A stretch of 64,000 bases of DNA from contig NZ_CP034759.1 in NCBI RefSeq assembly GCF_004295665.1, positions 1,364,001 to 1,428,000 of the forward strand, in the 5' to 3' direction. The stretch's first letter is position 1; every line of letters begins with the position of its first letter. Below the pieces are notes generated by a model that saw only the letters and a list, made by a program, of their open reading frames with translations, was not told where the DNA came from and ran no database searches. This document shows positions 32,933 through 41,462 of this stretch, piece by piece. Made by a program: the position numbers and the translations under genes. The DNA comes from Litorilituus sediminis (GTDB lineage Bacteria > Pseudomonadota > Gammaproteobacteria > Enterobacterales > Alteromonadaceae).

Positions 32933-34639
32933 ATGCTACATTCAAATAAAAATCAAAATAGAAAAAACCTTAGCAAAATTGCCAGTGCTATCTTAATTGC
33001 CAGTATTGCTTTATCTGGTTGCAGTGAAACCAGTAATAAGGCCAACAACTCAAGTGCTCAAGCAACAAGCAGTTCACCACAATTACTTCCCGGTTTTGAA
33101 AAGAGATTAGATATATATAAAGAAGTGACCTTAAATGCCGATTTAAGCCATTTGAGTGATAAACAAAAAACCATGTTAGCTATGCTTATAGACGCATCTA
33201 AAATCATGGACGATTTATTTTGGCTACAAGCTTTTTCTCAAGACAAAAATAGTTACCTTGCCAGCATTAAAGATGAAAAAGTACGCCAATTTGTCGAAAT
33301 GAACTATGGTCCTTGGGATCGCCTTGATGGTGACAAAATCTTCATGAGTGATGCCAAAGCCAAAAGTTTAGGCGCACAATTTTATCCACAAGACATGAGT
33401 AAAGCAGAATTTGAGCAAGCAGAAATAGCAGATAAAACCGGCTTATATTCCATCGTAACTCGTGACAGTGTCGGCAAGCTAACCACAGTTGCTTATTCAG
33501 AAAAATACAACGAGCAATTAACCCGAGCCGCTGCTATTTTAGAAGAAGCATCGCAATACGCTGAAGATAAAGAGTTTGCCAATTACTTAGTAATGCGTGC
33601 TCAAGCATTACGCACGGATAACTACCAAGCATCAGACTTTGCTTGGATGGATATGAAAAACAACCCAATTGATGTTGTTATCGGCCCAATCGAGAATTAT
33701 GAAGATCAATTATACGGTTACCGCACAGCTTTTGAGTCATATGTACTAGTTAAAGACTTAGTGTGGAGTGAAAAGCTGGCGAAATATGCCGCTTACCTAC
33801 CTGAGTTACAAAAAGAATTGCCTGTCGCTAAAAAATACAAATCAGAAGTACCAGGCTCAGATGCAGATCTAAATGCTTATGATGTTATCTACTACGCCGG
33901 CCACTCAAATGCGGGTAGTAAAACTATCGCCATCAACCTACCAAACGATGAAGAAGTGCAACTTAAAAAAGGCACACGTAGATTACAGCTAAAAAATGCC
34001 ATGCAAGCCAAGTTTGATGCCATTATGACTCCGATTGCAGAAACATTAATAGTGCCTGAGCAACGTAAACACGTAACCTTTACTGGTTTCTTTGCTAATA
34101 CCATGTTCCATGAAGTAGCACACGGGCTTGGCATTAAAAATACCATTAATAATAAAGGCACTGTCCGTCAAGCTTTAAAAGAGCATGCTTCAGCACTCGA
34201 AGAAGGCAAAGCTGATATTTTAGGTTTATATATGATCCGCCAACTTTTAGAAAAAGGTGTGATTACTGAAGGCCAACTTGAAGATTACTACACAACCTTT
34301 ATGGCTGGTATTTTCCGCTCGGTTCGCTTTGGCGCAAGCTCTGCACATGGTAAAGCTAACATGGTTCGCTTTAATTACTTTAAGGAAAAAGGTGCTTTTA
34401 GCCGCAACGAGCAAGGGCTTTATAGTGTCGACATGGCTAAAATGTCAGCCGCTATTGACTCATTATCTGAGTTAATCTTAACACTACAAGGTACAGGTGA
34501 TTACCAAGGTGTTGACGAACTTGTTGCGACCACAGGTATTGTGAGCGCAACCTTAGCAAACGACTTAGCTCGACTAGAAACGGCCAATATCCCTGTAGAT
34601 ATTGTTTTTACTCAAGGTAAGCAAGTTTTAGGACTTTAA
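32933..34639 (+). CDS. Dipeptidyl-peptidase III-like (M49) zinc lipoprotein peptidase
   Basis: 568 residues. The signal peptide ends in a lipobox (IALSGCSE, lipidated Cys near 30), so it is probably a periplasmic lipoprotein. The zinc site is H393-E394-V-A-H397 followed by E423-E424-G-K-A-D428, the EExxAD motif of peptidase family M49. Canonical M49 enzymes have a six-residue HExxGH; here it is a five-residue HExxH. Such variants are known in some bacterial DPP III relatives. The likely role is peptide degradation at the cell envelope. Single gene between two terminators. Confidence 0.78.
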   Translation: MLHSNKNQNRKNLSKIASAILIASIALSGCSETSNKANNSSAQATSSSPQLLPGFEKRLDIYKEVTLNADLSHLSDKQKTMLAMLIDASKIMDDLFWLQAFSQDKNSYLASIKDEKVRQFVEMNYGPWDRLDGDKIFMSDAKAKSLGAQFYPQDMSKAEFEQAEIADKTGLYSIVTRDSVGKLTTVAYSEKYNEQLTRAAAILEEASQYAEDKEFANYLVMRAQALRTDNYQASDFAWMDMKNNPIDVVIGPIENYEDQLYGYRTAFESYVLVKDLVWSEKLAKYAAYLPELQKELPVAKKYKSEVPGSDADLNAYDVIYYAGHSNAGSKTIAINLPNDEEVQLKKGTRRLQLKNAMQAKFDAIMTPIAETLIVPEQRKHVTFTGFFANTMFHEVAHGLGIKNTINNKGTVRQALKEHASALEEGKADILGLYMIRQLLEKGVITEGQLEDYYTTFMAGIFRSVRFGASSAHGKANMVRFNYFKEKGAFSRNEQGLYSVDMAKMSAAIDSLSELILTLQGTGDYQGVDELVATTGIVSATLANDLARLETANIPVDIVFTQGKQVLGL

Positions 34640-34664
34640 GTTTATAACTACCTAGACGCGATCG

Positions 34665-34698
34665 AAAACGCTACTTTTCAATGAGTAGCGTTTTTTTT
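34665..34698 (+). terminator. Rho-independent terminator after the M49 gene
   Basis: AAAACGCTACT, 8-base loop, AGTAGCGTTTT and a long T-run. Confidence 0.9.
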
Positions 34699-34894
34699 AC
34701 AAAATGCCAACTTTTCTTTAGCACAAAATATAAACAAACCAGAAAAATTTGATTTATATCAACCAACTTCCTTTGGCGATAATTCATACTCGCCGCATAA
34801 ATACTGTTACGCAAATGTAACCCTGTAACAGTACTTTAATATTCTCTTTTATTTTTCGCCACTCAGGATGTAGCAGCGATAAAAACATAAGTTA

Positions 34895-35157
34895 TACCAA
34901 GTTAATTAAGTATTTGATCATTTAGCGAGAATTAAAAGGCTTATAAGCAAGGCGCTAATTGCAAAGAATGGTTATTCCCTTGTTAAAATTAGCAACGCTG
35001 GGTATAAGCCTTTTAAACTCGCCCTTTGGGAGTTCAAGAATAACATGATAACTGCACAATATTTATTTGATGTAGAACGACTATATCTTCATAAATCTTG
35101 CTTGTTCTAATGCTATTCTTGTAACTCTAAGTGACTAAATATTTAATCAAATTGGTA
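34895..35157. mobile_element. MITE-like 263-bp element with terminal inverted repeats
   Basis: The left end TACCAAGTTAATTAAGTATT and the complement of the right end TACCAATTTGATTAAATATT match over about 30 bases with several differences. The element is flanked by TTA on both sides (34892-34894 and 35158-35160), a possible 3-bp target duplication. A second, internal imperfect inverted repeat (AAAAGGCTTATA... and ...TATAAGCCTTTT) makes it largely foldable. It encodes no protein. No transposase of a parent element lies in the window. Confidence 0.65.
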
Positions 35158-35236
35158 TTAAGCATACATCAGCGGTGCCATAGGGAAGTGAGCATAGTTT
35201 ATTTCAAACTAACCTTGTAAAAAGATAGACTTTACT

Positions 35237-36811
35237 ATGGCTAAAAGATCTCCCGAAACTCATATTGAAAGAACCTTTTCAGATAACTCTATTTTACTGT
35301 CAACCACAGACCTTAAAGGTCGTGTAACTTATGCTAATGATGACTTTTGTCAAATTGCAGGCTTTAGCAAAGACGAACTTCTAGGTCACGGCCACAATAT
35401 TGTTAGGCATACTGATATGCCTAAAGCTGCTTTTGAAAACTTATGGCAAACTATTAAACAAGGTAAATCTTGGATGGGGCCGGTAAAAAATCACTGCAAA
35501 AATGGCGACCATTACTGGGTAAACGCTTATGTAACCCCAATAAAAGATGGACAAGGCAATATATTTGAATACCAGTCAATACGAACTAAACCTAACAGAG
35601 AGGTAGTTAATCGAGCTGAAAAAAGCTACCAACAAATTAACTCTCAGCAAGTTCCATTTTGGCAAAAACTCACCAATGTCGATATCACGCGCTATATACA
35701 AAATTTACTCATATTCATAACCCTATTTATAATCATTGCGAGCTTGTACACCGAAACACCACACTATGTTAGCCTACCTTTGTTAACACTCAGCTCACTT
35801 TGTAGCGCACTATTTTTTTATTGGCGCAAACACTATAAAAAACTTCTCAATAAAGCCGAACAAGTTTTTGATAATTCATTAATGAGCTACTTGTATAGCG
35901 GCACTATTGATAAAATCGGCCACATTGATCTTGCCCTAGATATGAGAAAAGCGGAATTAAATGCCATCATAGGTCGAGTAAAAGATCTAAGCGGCAATGT
36001 TAATGATATTGCTCAAGAAACAGCAAACAATGGCAATCATGTTGCCACTATGTTGGCCGAGCAAAACATTGAAATTGAACATGTTGCTACAGCAATGGAG
36101 CAAATGACCATAGCAATACAAGAAGTCGCCTCATCAGTAACTGGCGCTGCACAAGCCTCTAATCAGGGGAGAGAAATCAGCGAGCAAGGTGTTGCCGCCG
36201 TTGATGAAACCATGAGTGCAATCAAAACCCTCTCTATACAGCTTGGTAGCGTTGAAAGTGTTATCAATAAACTAGCTGACGGTAGACATGCTATTGCCAC
36301 CATATCAGATGAAATAAGCTCAATTGCCGATCAAACCAATTTATTAGCACTTAATGCTGCAATTGAGGCAGCGCGTGCTGGCGAGCAAGGTAGAGGTTTT
36401 GCTGTTGTTGCCGAAGAAGTTCGAGCGCTTGCCTTAAGAACACAGCAATCAACTGAAGAAATAAAAACTACCTTAAACCTACTCAACCAAGAATCGAGTC
36501 AAGCGGTAGCGGCTATCGATGAAGGTGTAAACCTAGTGACAAATTGCATTAATTTTGCCGAGAATACAGGTGCAAGTTTGGGAAATATCAACACTGAAGT
36601 GGATAATATCGCTTCACTTAATCATCAAATTGCCAGCTCAGTAGAAGAGCAATCCGTTGTCGCGCAGCAAGTAAGTAGCAATGCTAATAGCATTCAAACG
36701 ATTGCCAATCGAGGGGTTAGCCACGGCCATGAAGCCAAACATTTAAGTGAGAACTTATTACACGAATTGACTGTGCTACATAGTCTTATTGTGCAATTTG
36801 ACAGCAAATAA
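35237..36811 (+). CDS. PAS-domain methyl-accepting chemotaxis protein (Aer-like)
   Basis: 524 residues. An N-terminal cytoplasmic PAS domain (about 10-120; [23 protein letters not shown]) precedes two close membrane helices (about 155-200). A helical linker follows, then the MCP signalling domain with the hairpin-tip block [21 protein letters not shown] and [16 protein letters not shown]. There is no periplasmic sensor domain, as in the E. coli redox receptor Aer, which binds FAD in PAS. FAD binding here is an inference. It lacks an obvious C-terminal NWETF-type pentapeptide. A separate hairpin follows the gene. Confidence 0.88.
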   Translation: MAKRSPETHIERTFSDNSILLSTTDLKGRVTYANDDFCQIAGFSKDELLGHGHNIVRHTDMPKAAFENLWQTIKQGKSWMGPVKNHCKNGDHYWVNAYVTPIKDGQGNIFEYQSIRTKPNREVVNRAEKSYQQINSQQVPFWQKLTNVDITRYIQNLLIFITLFIIIASLYTETPHYVSLPLLTLSSLCSALFFYWRKHYKKLLNKAEQVFDNSLMSYLYSGTIDKIGHIDLALDMRKAELNAIIGRVKDLSGNVNDIAQETANNGNHVATMLAEQNIEIEHVATAMEQMTIAIQEVASSVTGAAQASNQGREISEQGVAAVDETMSAIKTLSIQLGSVESVINKLADGRHAIATISDEISSIADQTNLLALNAAIEAARAGEQGRGFAVVAEEVRALALRTQQSTEEIKTTLNLLNQESSQAVAAIDEGVNLVTNCINFAENTGASLGNINTEVDNIASLNHQIASSVEEQSVVAQQVSSNANSIQTIANRGVSHGHEAKHLSENLLHELTVLHSLIVQFDSK

Positions 36812-36844
36812 TAACCACATTTACTCACTAGGCTATTGAAAATC

Positions 36845-36870
36845 CTGACCACTTACCTCATAGTGGTCAG
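36845..36870. terminator. Hairpin after the PAS chemoreceptor gene
   Basis: CTGACCACT, 8-base loop, AGTGGTCAG is a perfect 9-bp stem 30 bases after the stop codon. No T-tract follows, so it could be a weak terminator or an mRNA-stabilising hairpin. Confidence 0.45.
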
Positions 36871-36896
36871 ACCTTATAATATAATAAAAACTCATT

Positions 36897-38522
36897 ATGG
36901 CTCAATTTGACTATATCATTGTTGGTGCAGGCTCCGCAGGTTGCGTGCTAGCAGATAAACTCTCTGCTTGTGGAAAATATCAAGTCTGTTTAATTGAAGC
37001 GGGCAAAAAAGATAACCACTGGAGCATACATGTACCGCTAGGTGTTGTTGAGTTAATGAGAAATAAGGTACTTAACTGGCAATTTAATTCAGCCCCAGAA
37101 ACAAGCCAAAATAACCGAAAAATATTTAACCCTCGTGGAAAAACCCTAGGTGGTAGTAGCGCAATTAACGCTATGCTCTATGTTAGGGGTCAAAAACAAG
37201 ACTACGATCACTGGGCAGCGCTTGGCAATCAAGGTTGGGCTTTTGATGATGTGCTCCCTTATTTTAAAGAAAGCCAACATCAAGAGCGTGGCGAGTCTGC
37301 TTATCATGGAACTCATGGCCCGCTCAATGTTGCTGACAGTTCAGCCAAGTCTGATATTCATAACGACTTTATTGCAGCCGCCCACAAGGCCGGCTATCAA
37401 CTGAATGACGATTTTAATGGTGAGCAACAAGAAGGCATAGGCTATTATCAAGTAACGCAAAAAAATGGCAAACGTTGTAGCGCAGCAAAAGCATTCTTAA
37501 CCCCAAATTTATCCCGCAAAAATTTAACGGTAATCACTCAGGCACAAGTAAATAAAATCCTGATAACCAATAAAGTCGCGACAGGCATTAGTTACAGTAA
37601 AAATGGCAGGTTACATGAGCTCAAAGCGGCTAAAGAAGTCATCTTAAGTGCTGGCGCATTTAATTCTCCGCAACTACTCATGCTATCAGGCATTGGTGAT
37701 AAAACCGAACTTGCTAAACACAATATCCCACTGATACACGAACTTTGCGGCGTTGGCAAAAACTTGCAAGACCATGTCGATGCACTCGTAGTAACAAAGC
37801 ACGATAATAGTAAGTTACTTGCTTATCGACCTAAAGCTGCTTGGCACTTTTTAAAAAGTTGTAAAGACTATTTTCCTAATTTATTTGGTGGCAATAAAAA
37901 AAGAAAAGGCATACTTAGCTCAGTGGTCGCTGATTCAGGCGGCTTTATTAAATCAACGTCTGAGCTCTGCCGACCAGATCTCCAACTTCACTTTATTCCG
38001 GCAGCTATGGACAATCATGGCAGAAATCACGCTATGCTATTAAATTACGGTGTTTCTTTGCATGTGTGCTTGTTAAGGCCAAAAAGCAGAGGCTCTGTCA
38101 CACTATATGATAACAGCCCAAGTAGTGAGCCAAAAATTCACTTAAATATGCTCAGTGAAGTAGACGATCAAAAAACAATGATTTCTGCAGTAAAAATAGC
38201 CAGAAATATTCTTAGGCAATCTCCTCTTGGCAAACATAACAAAATTGAAATATTCCCCGGAAGTAACATCAAAGAAGATGATGAAATTTTAGCGTTTCTT
38301 AAAGAAAAGGCTAATACCATATACCATCCCGTTGGCACCTGTAAAATGGGCAATGATGATATGGCTGTTGTTGATGCCCAGCTAAAAGTCCATGGTTTAC
38401 AAAACCTACGTGTTATCGATGCCTCAATCATGCCGACGTTAATCAGCGGTAATACCAACGCACCAACAATCATGATTGCAGCAAAAACAGCGGATGATAT
38501 TTTACAAGCTGCTAAGCGTTAA
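36897..38522 (+). CDS. GMC-family FAD-dependent oxidoreductase (choline/alcohol dehydrogenase-like)
   Basis: 541 residues. N-terminal dinucleotide fold VGAGSAGCVLADKL (about 8-21), GMC signature 1 GKTLGGSSAINAMLYVRG (about 81-98), signature 2 SAGAFNSPQLLMLSGIG, and a C-terminal HPVGTCKMG with the active-site His, plus the NTNAP motif. Members oxidise primary alcohols, choline or polyethylene glycol using FAD. The substrate cannot be told: no betaine aldehyde dehydrogenase or transporter is adjacent. It has no signal peptide. The closest named homologues are likely alcohol or choline dehydrogenases. Confidence 0.88.
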   Translation: MAQFDYIIVGAGSAGCVLADKLSACGKYQVCLIEAGKKDNHWSIHVPLGVVELMRNKVLNWQFNSAPETSQNNRKIFNPRGKTLGGSSAINAMLYVRGQKQDYDHWAALGNQGWAFDDVLPYFKESQHQERGESAYHGTHGPLNVADSSAKSDIHNDFIAAAHKAGYQLNDDFNGEQQEGIGYYQVTQKNGKRCSAAKAFLTPNLSRKNLTVITQAQVNKILITNKVATGISYSKNGRLHELKAAKEVILSAGAFNSPQLLMLSGIGDKTELAKHNIPLIHELCGVGKNLQDHVDALVVTKHDNSKLLAYRPKAAWHFLKSCKDYFPNLFGGNKKRKGILSSVVADSGGFIKSTSELCRPDLQLHFIPAAMDNHGRNHAMLLNYGVSLHVCLLRPKSRGSVTLYDNSPSSEPKIHLNMLSEVDDQKTMISAVKIARNILRQSPLGKHNKIEIFPGSNIKEDDEILAFLKEKANTIYHPVGTCKMGNDDMAVVDAQLKVHGLQNLRVIDASIMPTLISGNTNAPTIMIAAKTADDILQAAKR

Positions 38523-38526
38523 TTAA

Positions 38527-38715
38527 CTAATATAAGCTATAAAGTTTATATTTGTATTGCTTGCGCTCATCTATTTCATAAGTCCATTCAAGTGCTTTAG
38601 TTAGCATTGCTTTATTCTCATCACCCTGACACAGCTCTAAACTGTTCAAATCATTATTTCACTTAATATAAATGCTTGCTTTAGATATTTTATGCAATCC
38701 TTGTTCTATATTCAT
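38527..38715 (-). pseudogene. Small broken gene (62 codons with one in-frame stop)
   Basis: On the minus strand an ATG at 38713-38715 opens MNIEQGLHKISKASIYIK, then a TGA, and the same frame continues for 43 residues (NNDLNSLELCQGDENKAMLT, then a helical segment with KALEWTYEIDERK) to a TAG at 38527. Both halves have plausible coding composition, suggesting one nonsense mutation in a small gene of unknown function. No good ribosome site precedes it, and a terminator hairpin abuts the start. It may be a relic. Confidence 0.4.
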
Positions 38716-38751
38716 AAAAAATCCGTAATCAATTACTTGATTACGGATTTT
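38716..38751. terminator. Terminator hairpin after the acyl-CoA dehydrogenase gene
   Basis: AAAATCCGTAATCAA, 4-base loop, TTGATTACGGATTTT, a 15-bp perfect stem. On the minus strand T6 follows, so it serves the acyl-CoA dehydrogenase gene; the plus side has T4. Confidence 0.8.
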
Positions 38752-38829
38752 GCATACAAGCTTAACTAGCTCAAGCGATCCTGTTTAACATTAGGGCATA
38801 GCCTTATCTTTAAACTGTAACGCCTTTAT

Positions 38830-40626
38830 TTAAAATGAAAACTCTTCAGCATCAAGCGACATCATCGCTTCAGCGCCATTTTCAACACAAGCTGCATGCC
38901 CACTGGCTCTTGGTAAAATACGCTGAAAATAAAAGCGCGCTGTTTTAATTTTTGCCTGATAAAATGCTTTATCATCATTACCTTGCGCTAACTTATCTTG
39001 CGCTACTTTAGCCATTCTCGCCCAAAAATAAGCTAAGGTTAAGTAACCAGAGTACATTAGATAGTCAACTGAGGCGGCGCCAATTTCATCAGGGTTTTGC
39101 ATCGCTTTAGCCCCTATGGTTTGTGTCATTTTTTGCCAGTCACCACCAAAGCTCATAATAGGTTGAATAAACTCCTGCATAGCATCATTTTCAGCATTTT
39201 CTAAACAGAATTTAGTCACTTCACTACCAAACGGTTTCAGAATCTCGCCTTTAGAACCTAAGATCTTACGTGCTAATAAATCGAGTGCCTGGATGCCTGT
39301 TGTACCTTCATAAAGGCAACTAATTTTGGTATCTCGCATTAATTGCTCCATACCCCACTCTTTAATGAAGCCATGACCACCAAATACCTGTACGCCATGG
39401 CTAGTACATTCTAAACCAAGCTCAGTTAAAAACGCTTTAGCAATAGGCGTTAATAGCGCAAGTTTAGTTTCTGTTTTTGCCTTTTCTTCTGCATCATCAC
39501 TGGCATGAACTATATCAACCAGCTGTGCAAGGTAAGCAACAAGCGCTCTACCACCTTCAGCAATTGATTTTTGTGTTAATAACATGCGACGAACATCAGG
39601 ATGAACAATAATTGGATCTGCTGGACCATCAGGATTTTTAACGCCTGAAAGCGAGCGCATTTGCAAACGATCTTGTGCATAGGCTAATGCTCCTTGAAAA
39701 GAAGCTTCAGCTGCTGCAACACCTTCGGTAGCAACCCCTAAACGCGCGGCATTCATAAAGGTAAACATACAATTTAATCCGCGATTAATCTCACCAATTA
39801 GGTAACCTTTAGCACCATCAAAATTAATAACACAAGTTGCATTAGCATTTATACCCATCTTGTGCTCAATTGAGCCACAAGATACCGCATTGCGTTCAGC
39901 CTTCTCACCATCATCAGTAACATTAAATTTAGGCACTATAAACAATGAAATACCTTTACTACCTTCAGGCGAACCCGGAATGCGAGCAATCACAATATGA
40001 ACGATATTATCTGATAAATCATGCTCACCAGCAGAGATGAAAATCTTAGTACCCGTTAAGGAATAACTACCATCTTCATTAAGCTCAGCTTTGGTGCGCA
40101 ACATACCTAAATCAGTACCACAGTGTGGCTCAGTTAAACACATAGTACCTGTCCACTGACCTTCAACTAGCTTAGGCATAAACATTTGTTGCTGCTTTTC
40201 AGTACCGTGCGCTTCCAAAGTAGCTAACGCGCCATGACTTAATCCAGGATACATGGCAAAACTGTGGTTAGCACTAGAGAAAAACTCAGTAATTGCGGTA
40301 TTTAATGAATGAGGAAGGCCTTGACCACCAAAGTCGACTTTTTGCGCTAGCGTTGGCCAGCCACCTTCAACAAACTGCTGATAAGCTTCTTTAAAACCAT
40401 CAGGTGTTGTCACTTCACCATCATGCCAAGTACAACCTTGCTCATCACCAATTTGGTTTATTGGCGCAATTACCTGCTCAGTAAACTTTGCTGCCTCTGA
40501 TACTATGGCATCAACCATATCCAAACTTGCATCTTCATAGCCTAACTTTTGATAATGGCTGTCACAATCAAGTAATTCTTGCATGACAAACTTTACATCT
40601 CTGATCGGTGCTTTATATTCTGGCAT
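38830..40626 (-). CDS. Acyl-CoA dehydrogenase with C-terminal extension
   Basis: 598 residues from MPEYKAPIRDVKF, the typical start of the long (about 600 residue) bacterial ACAD group. GGAGAA precedes this ATG; an in-frame start 23 codons upstream lacks support. The FAD-binding core motifs are MCLTEPHCGTDLG and KIFISAGEHD. The catalytic-base region CLYEGTTGIQALDL matches the IEGTTGIQ type, followed by the C-terminal ACAD domain. It oxidises acyl-CoA to trans-2-enoyl-CoA in beta-oxidation. A PsrA-like operator lies 66 bases upstream, which fits fatty acid control. Confidence 0.92.
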   Translation of the reverse strand: MPEYKAPIRDVKFVMQELLDCDSHYQKLGYEDASLDMVDAIVSEAAKFTEQVIAPINQIGDEQGCTWHDGEVTTPDGFKEAYQQFVEGGWPTLAQKVDFGGQGLPHSLNTAITEFFSSANHSFAMYPGLSHGALATLEAHGTEKQQQMFMPKLVEGQWTGTMCLTEPHCGTDLGMLRTKAELNEDGSYSLTGTKIFISAGEHDLSDNIVHIVIARIPGSPEGSKGISLFIVPKFNVTDDGEKAERNAVSCGSIEHKMGINANATCVINFDGAKGYLIGEINRGLNCMFTFMNAARLGVATEGVAAAEASFQGALAYAQDRLQMRSLSGVKNPDGPADPIIVHPDVRRMLLTQKSIAEGGRALVAYLAQLVDIVHASDDAEEKAKTETKLALLTPIAKAFLTELGLECTSHGVQVFGGHGFIKEWGMEQLMRDTKISCLYEGTTGIQALDLLARKILGSKGEILKPFGSEVTKFCLENAENDAMQEFIQPIMSFGGDWQKMTQTIGAKAMQNPDEIGAASVDYLMYSGYLTLAYFWARMAKVAQDKLAQGNDDKAFYQAKIKTARFYFQRILPRASGHAACVENGAEAMMSLDAEEFSF

Positions 40627-40691
40627 GAGTTCTTTCTCCAAAAAGTTACCAGTTGCGAGTACACCACCCTTGACTGGTATGAGGTCTAATT

Positions 40692-40707
40692 TCAAACGCT
40701 TGTTTGA
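40692..40707. promoter_or_regulatory. PsrA-like operator upstream of the acyl-CoA dehydrogenase
   Basis: TCAAAC GCTT GTTTGA is a perfect palindrome fitting the [C/G]AAAC-N2-4-GTTT[G/C] motif of the TetR-family fatty acid regulator PsrA of gammaproteobacteria. It lies about 66 bases before the start. PsrA itself is not in the window. Confidence 0.6.
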
Positions 40708-40746
40708 TTAAAGCATGTTATCGATAATTTTAAAAGCCTTTACATT

Positions 40747-40776
40747 AAAAAAGGAGCACTAAATTGCTCCTTTTTC
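40747..40776 (-). terminator. Terminator after the orphan lipoprotein gene
   Basis: AAAAAGGAGCA and TGCTCCTTTTTT on the minus strand with a 6-base loop and T-run. Confidence 0.85.
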
Positions 40777-40827
40777 ATGCTCTGGCCTTGCTTTAAGCAA
40801 GTGCATTTAATGCTAGCTACTAATCTT

Positions 40828-41382
40828 TTAAAACTCTGCCACTGTAGGTTTAGGGCTATAATCTATTTCTAATTCTACCTGTAACAACTGCTTATTTGCT
40901 TTAAGCTGTTTATAAGTAGCTTGTAGATTACCTCCCTTTAGAGGAATTATTCTATAGGTATCTTTAGCGAGCTTTGCCTTAGCTTTTAACTCCACAGGCA
41001 GAGTATTTAACTTGGTATTGGCTTTAGTGACAACAACAAAACTACCTTTGACCATGCCATGTTCCGCCATTAAAAAATTAAACAGCTTAGTTCCTTTCGT
41101 TACTAAGCCACCGTTATACTCAAACTTTTCACCATTAAATGAGATTGTTTTCTTGCCAACAATAGGCTTTGCCACCTTATTAGCTTTCATCGCGCTATCT
41201 CTTACGACAACATCAGGTATTTCTTGTGACTCTTTATTATCCTTACTATCTTGTGCTTGTTCCTTATTAGCTTCAACTGTGCTGCTAGCCTTTTCCGTTG
41301 GCATACAAGCAATTAACGAAGTAACTAAGCTAAGCGCTAATGCGTACTGAAGCGCTTTATATGTAGATAAAAGCCCAAACAT
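40828..41382 (-). CDS. Predicted lipoprotein of unknown function
   Basis: 184 residues. A signal peptide with lipobox LIAC (lipidated Cys26) is followed by a Lys/Glu/Ser-rich linker (about 30-65), then a small compact basic domain (about 70-184) that may hold beta structure. No family recognised. I begin at MFGLLSTYK rather than seven codons upstream, because the basic-hydrophobic order of a signal peptide then holds. It stands alone, with a terminator on both sides. Confidence 0.7.
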   Translation of the reverse strand: MFGLLSTYKALQYALALSLVTSLIACMPTEKASSTVEANKEQAQDSKDNKESQEIPDVVVRDSAMKANKVAKPIVGKKTISFNGEKFEYNGGLVTKGTKLFNFLMAEHGMVKGSFVVVTKANTKLNTLPVELKAKAKLAKDTYRIIPLKGGNLQATYKQLKANKQLLQVELEIDYSPKPTVAEF

Positions 41383-41416
41383 ACATTCTCCATAATTCAC
41401 CAAATAAAAAATTAAA

Positions 41417-41440
41417 AAGCCAGCTAAATTAGCTGGCTTT
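41417..41440 (-). terminator. Terminator after the M36 protease gene
   Basis: AAAGCCAGCT, 4-base loop region, AGCTGGCTTT; on the minus strand it is followed by TTAATTTTTTATT. Confidence 0.82.
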
Positions 41441-41462
41441 TACATTACATAAGCTTAATGTA

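Noticed and set aside
38527-38715. The in-frame UGA as selenocysteine
   Set aside because: No SECIS-like hairpin follows and the family is unknown; a nonsense mutation is far simpler.
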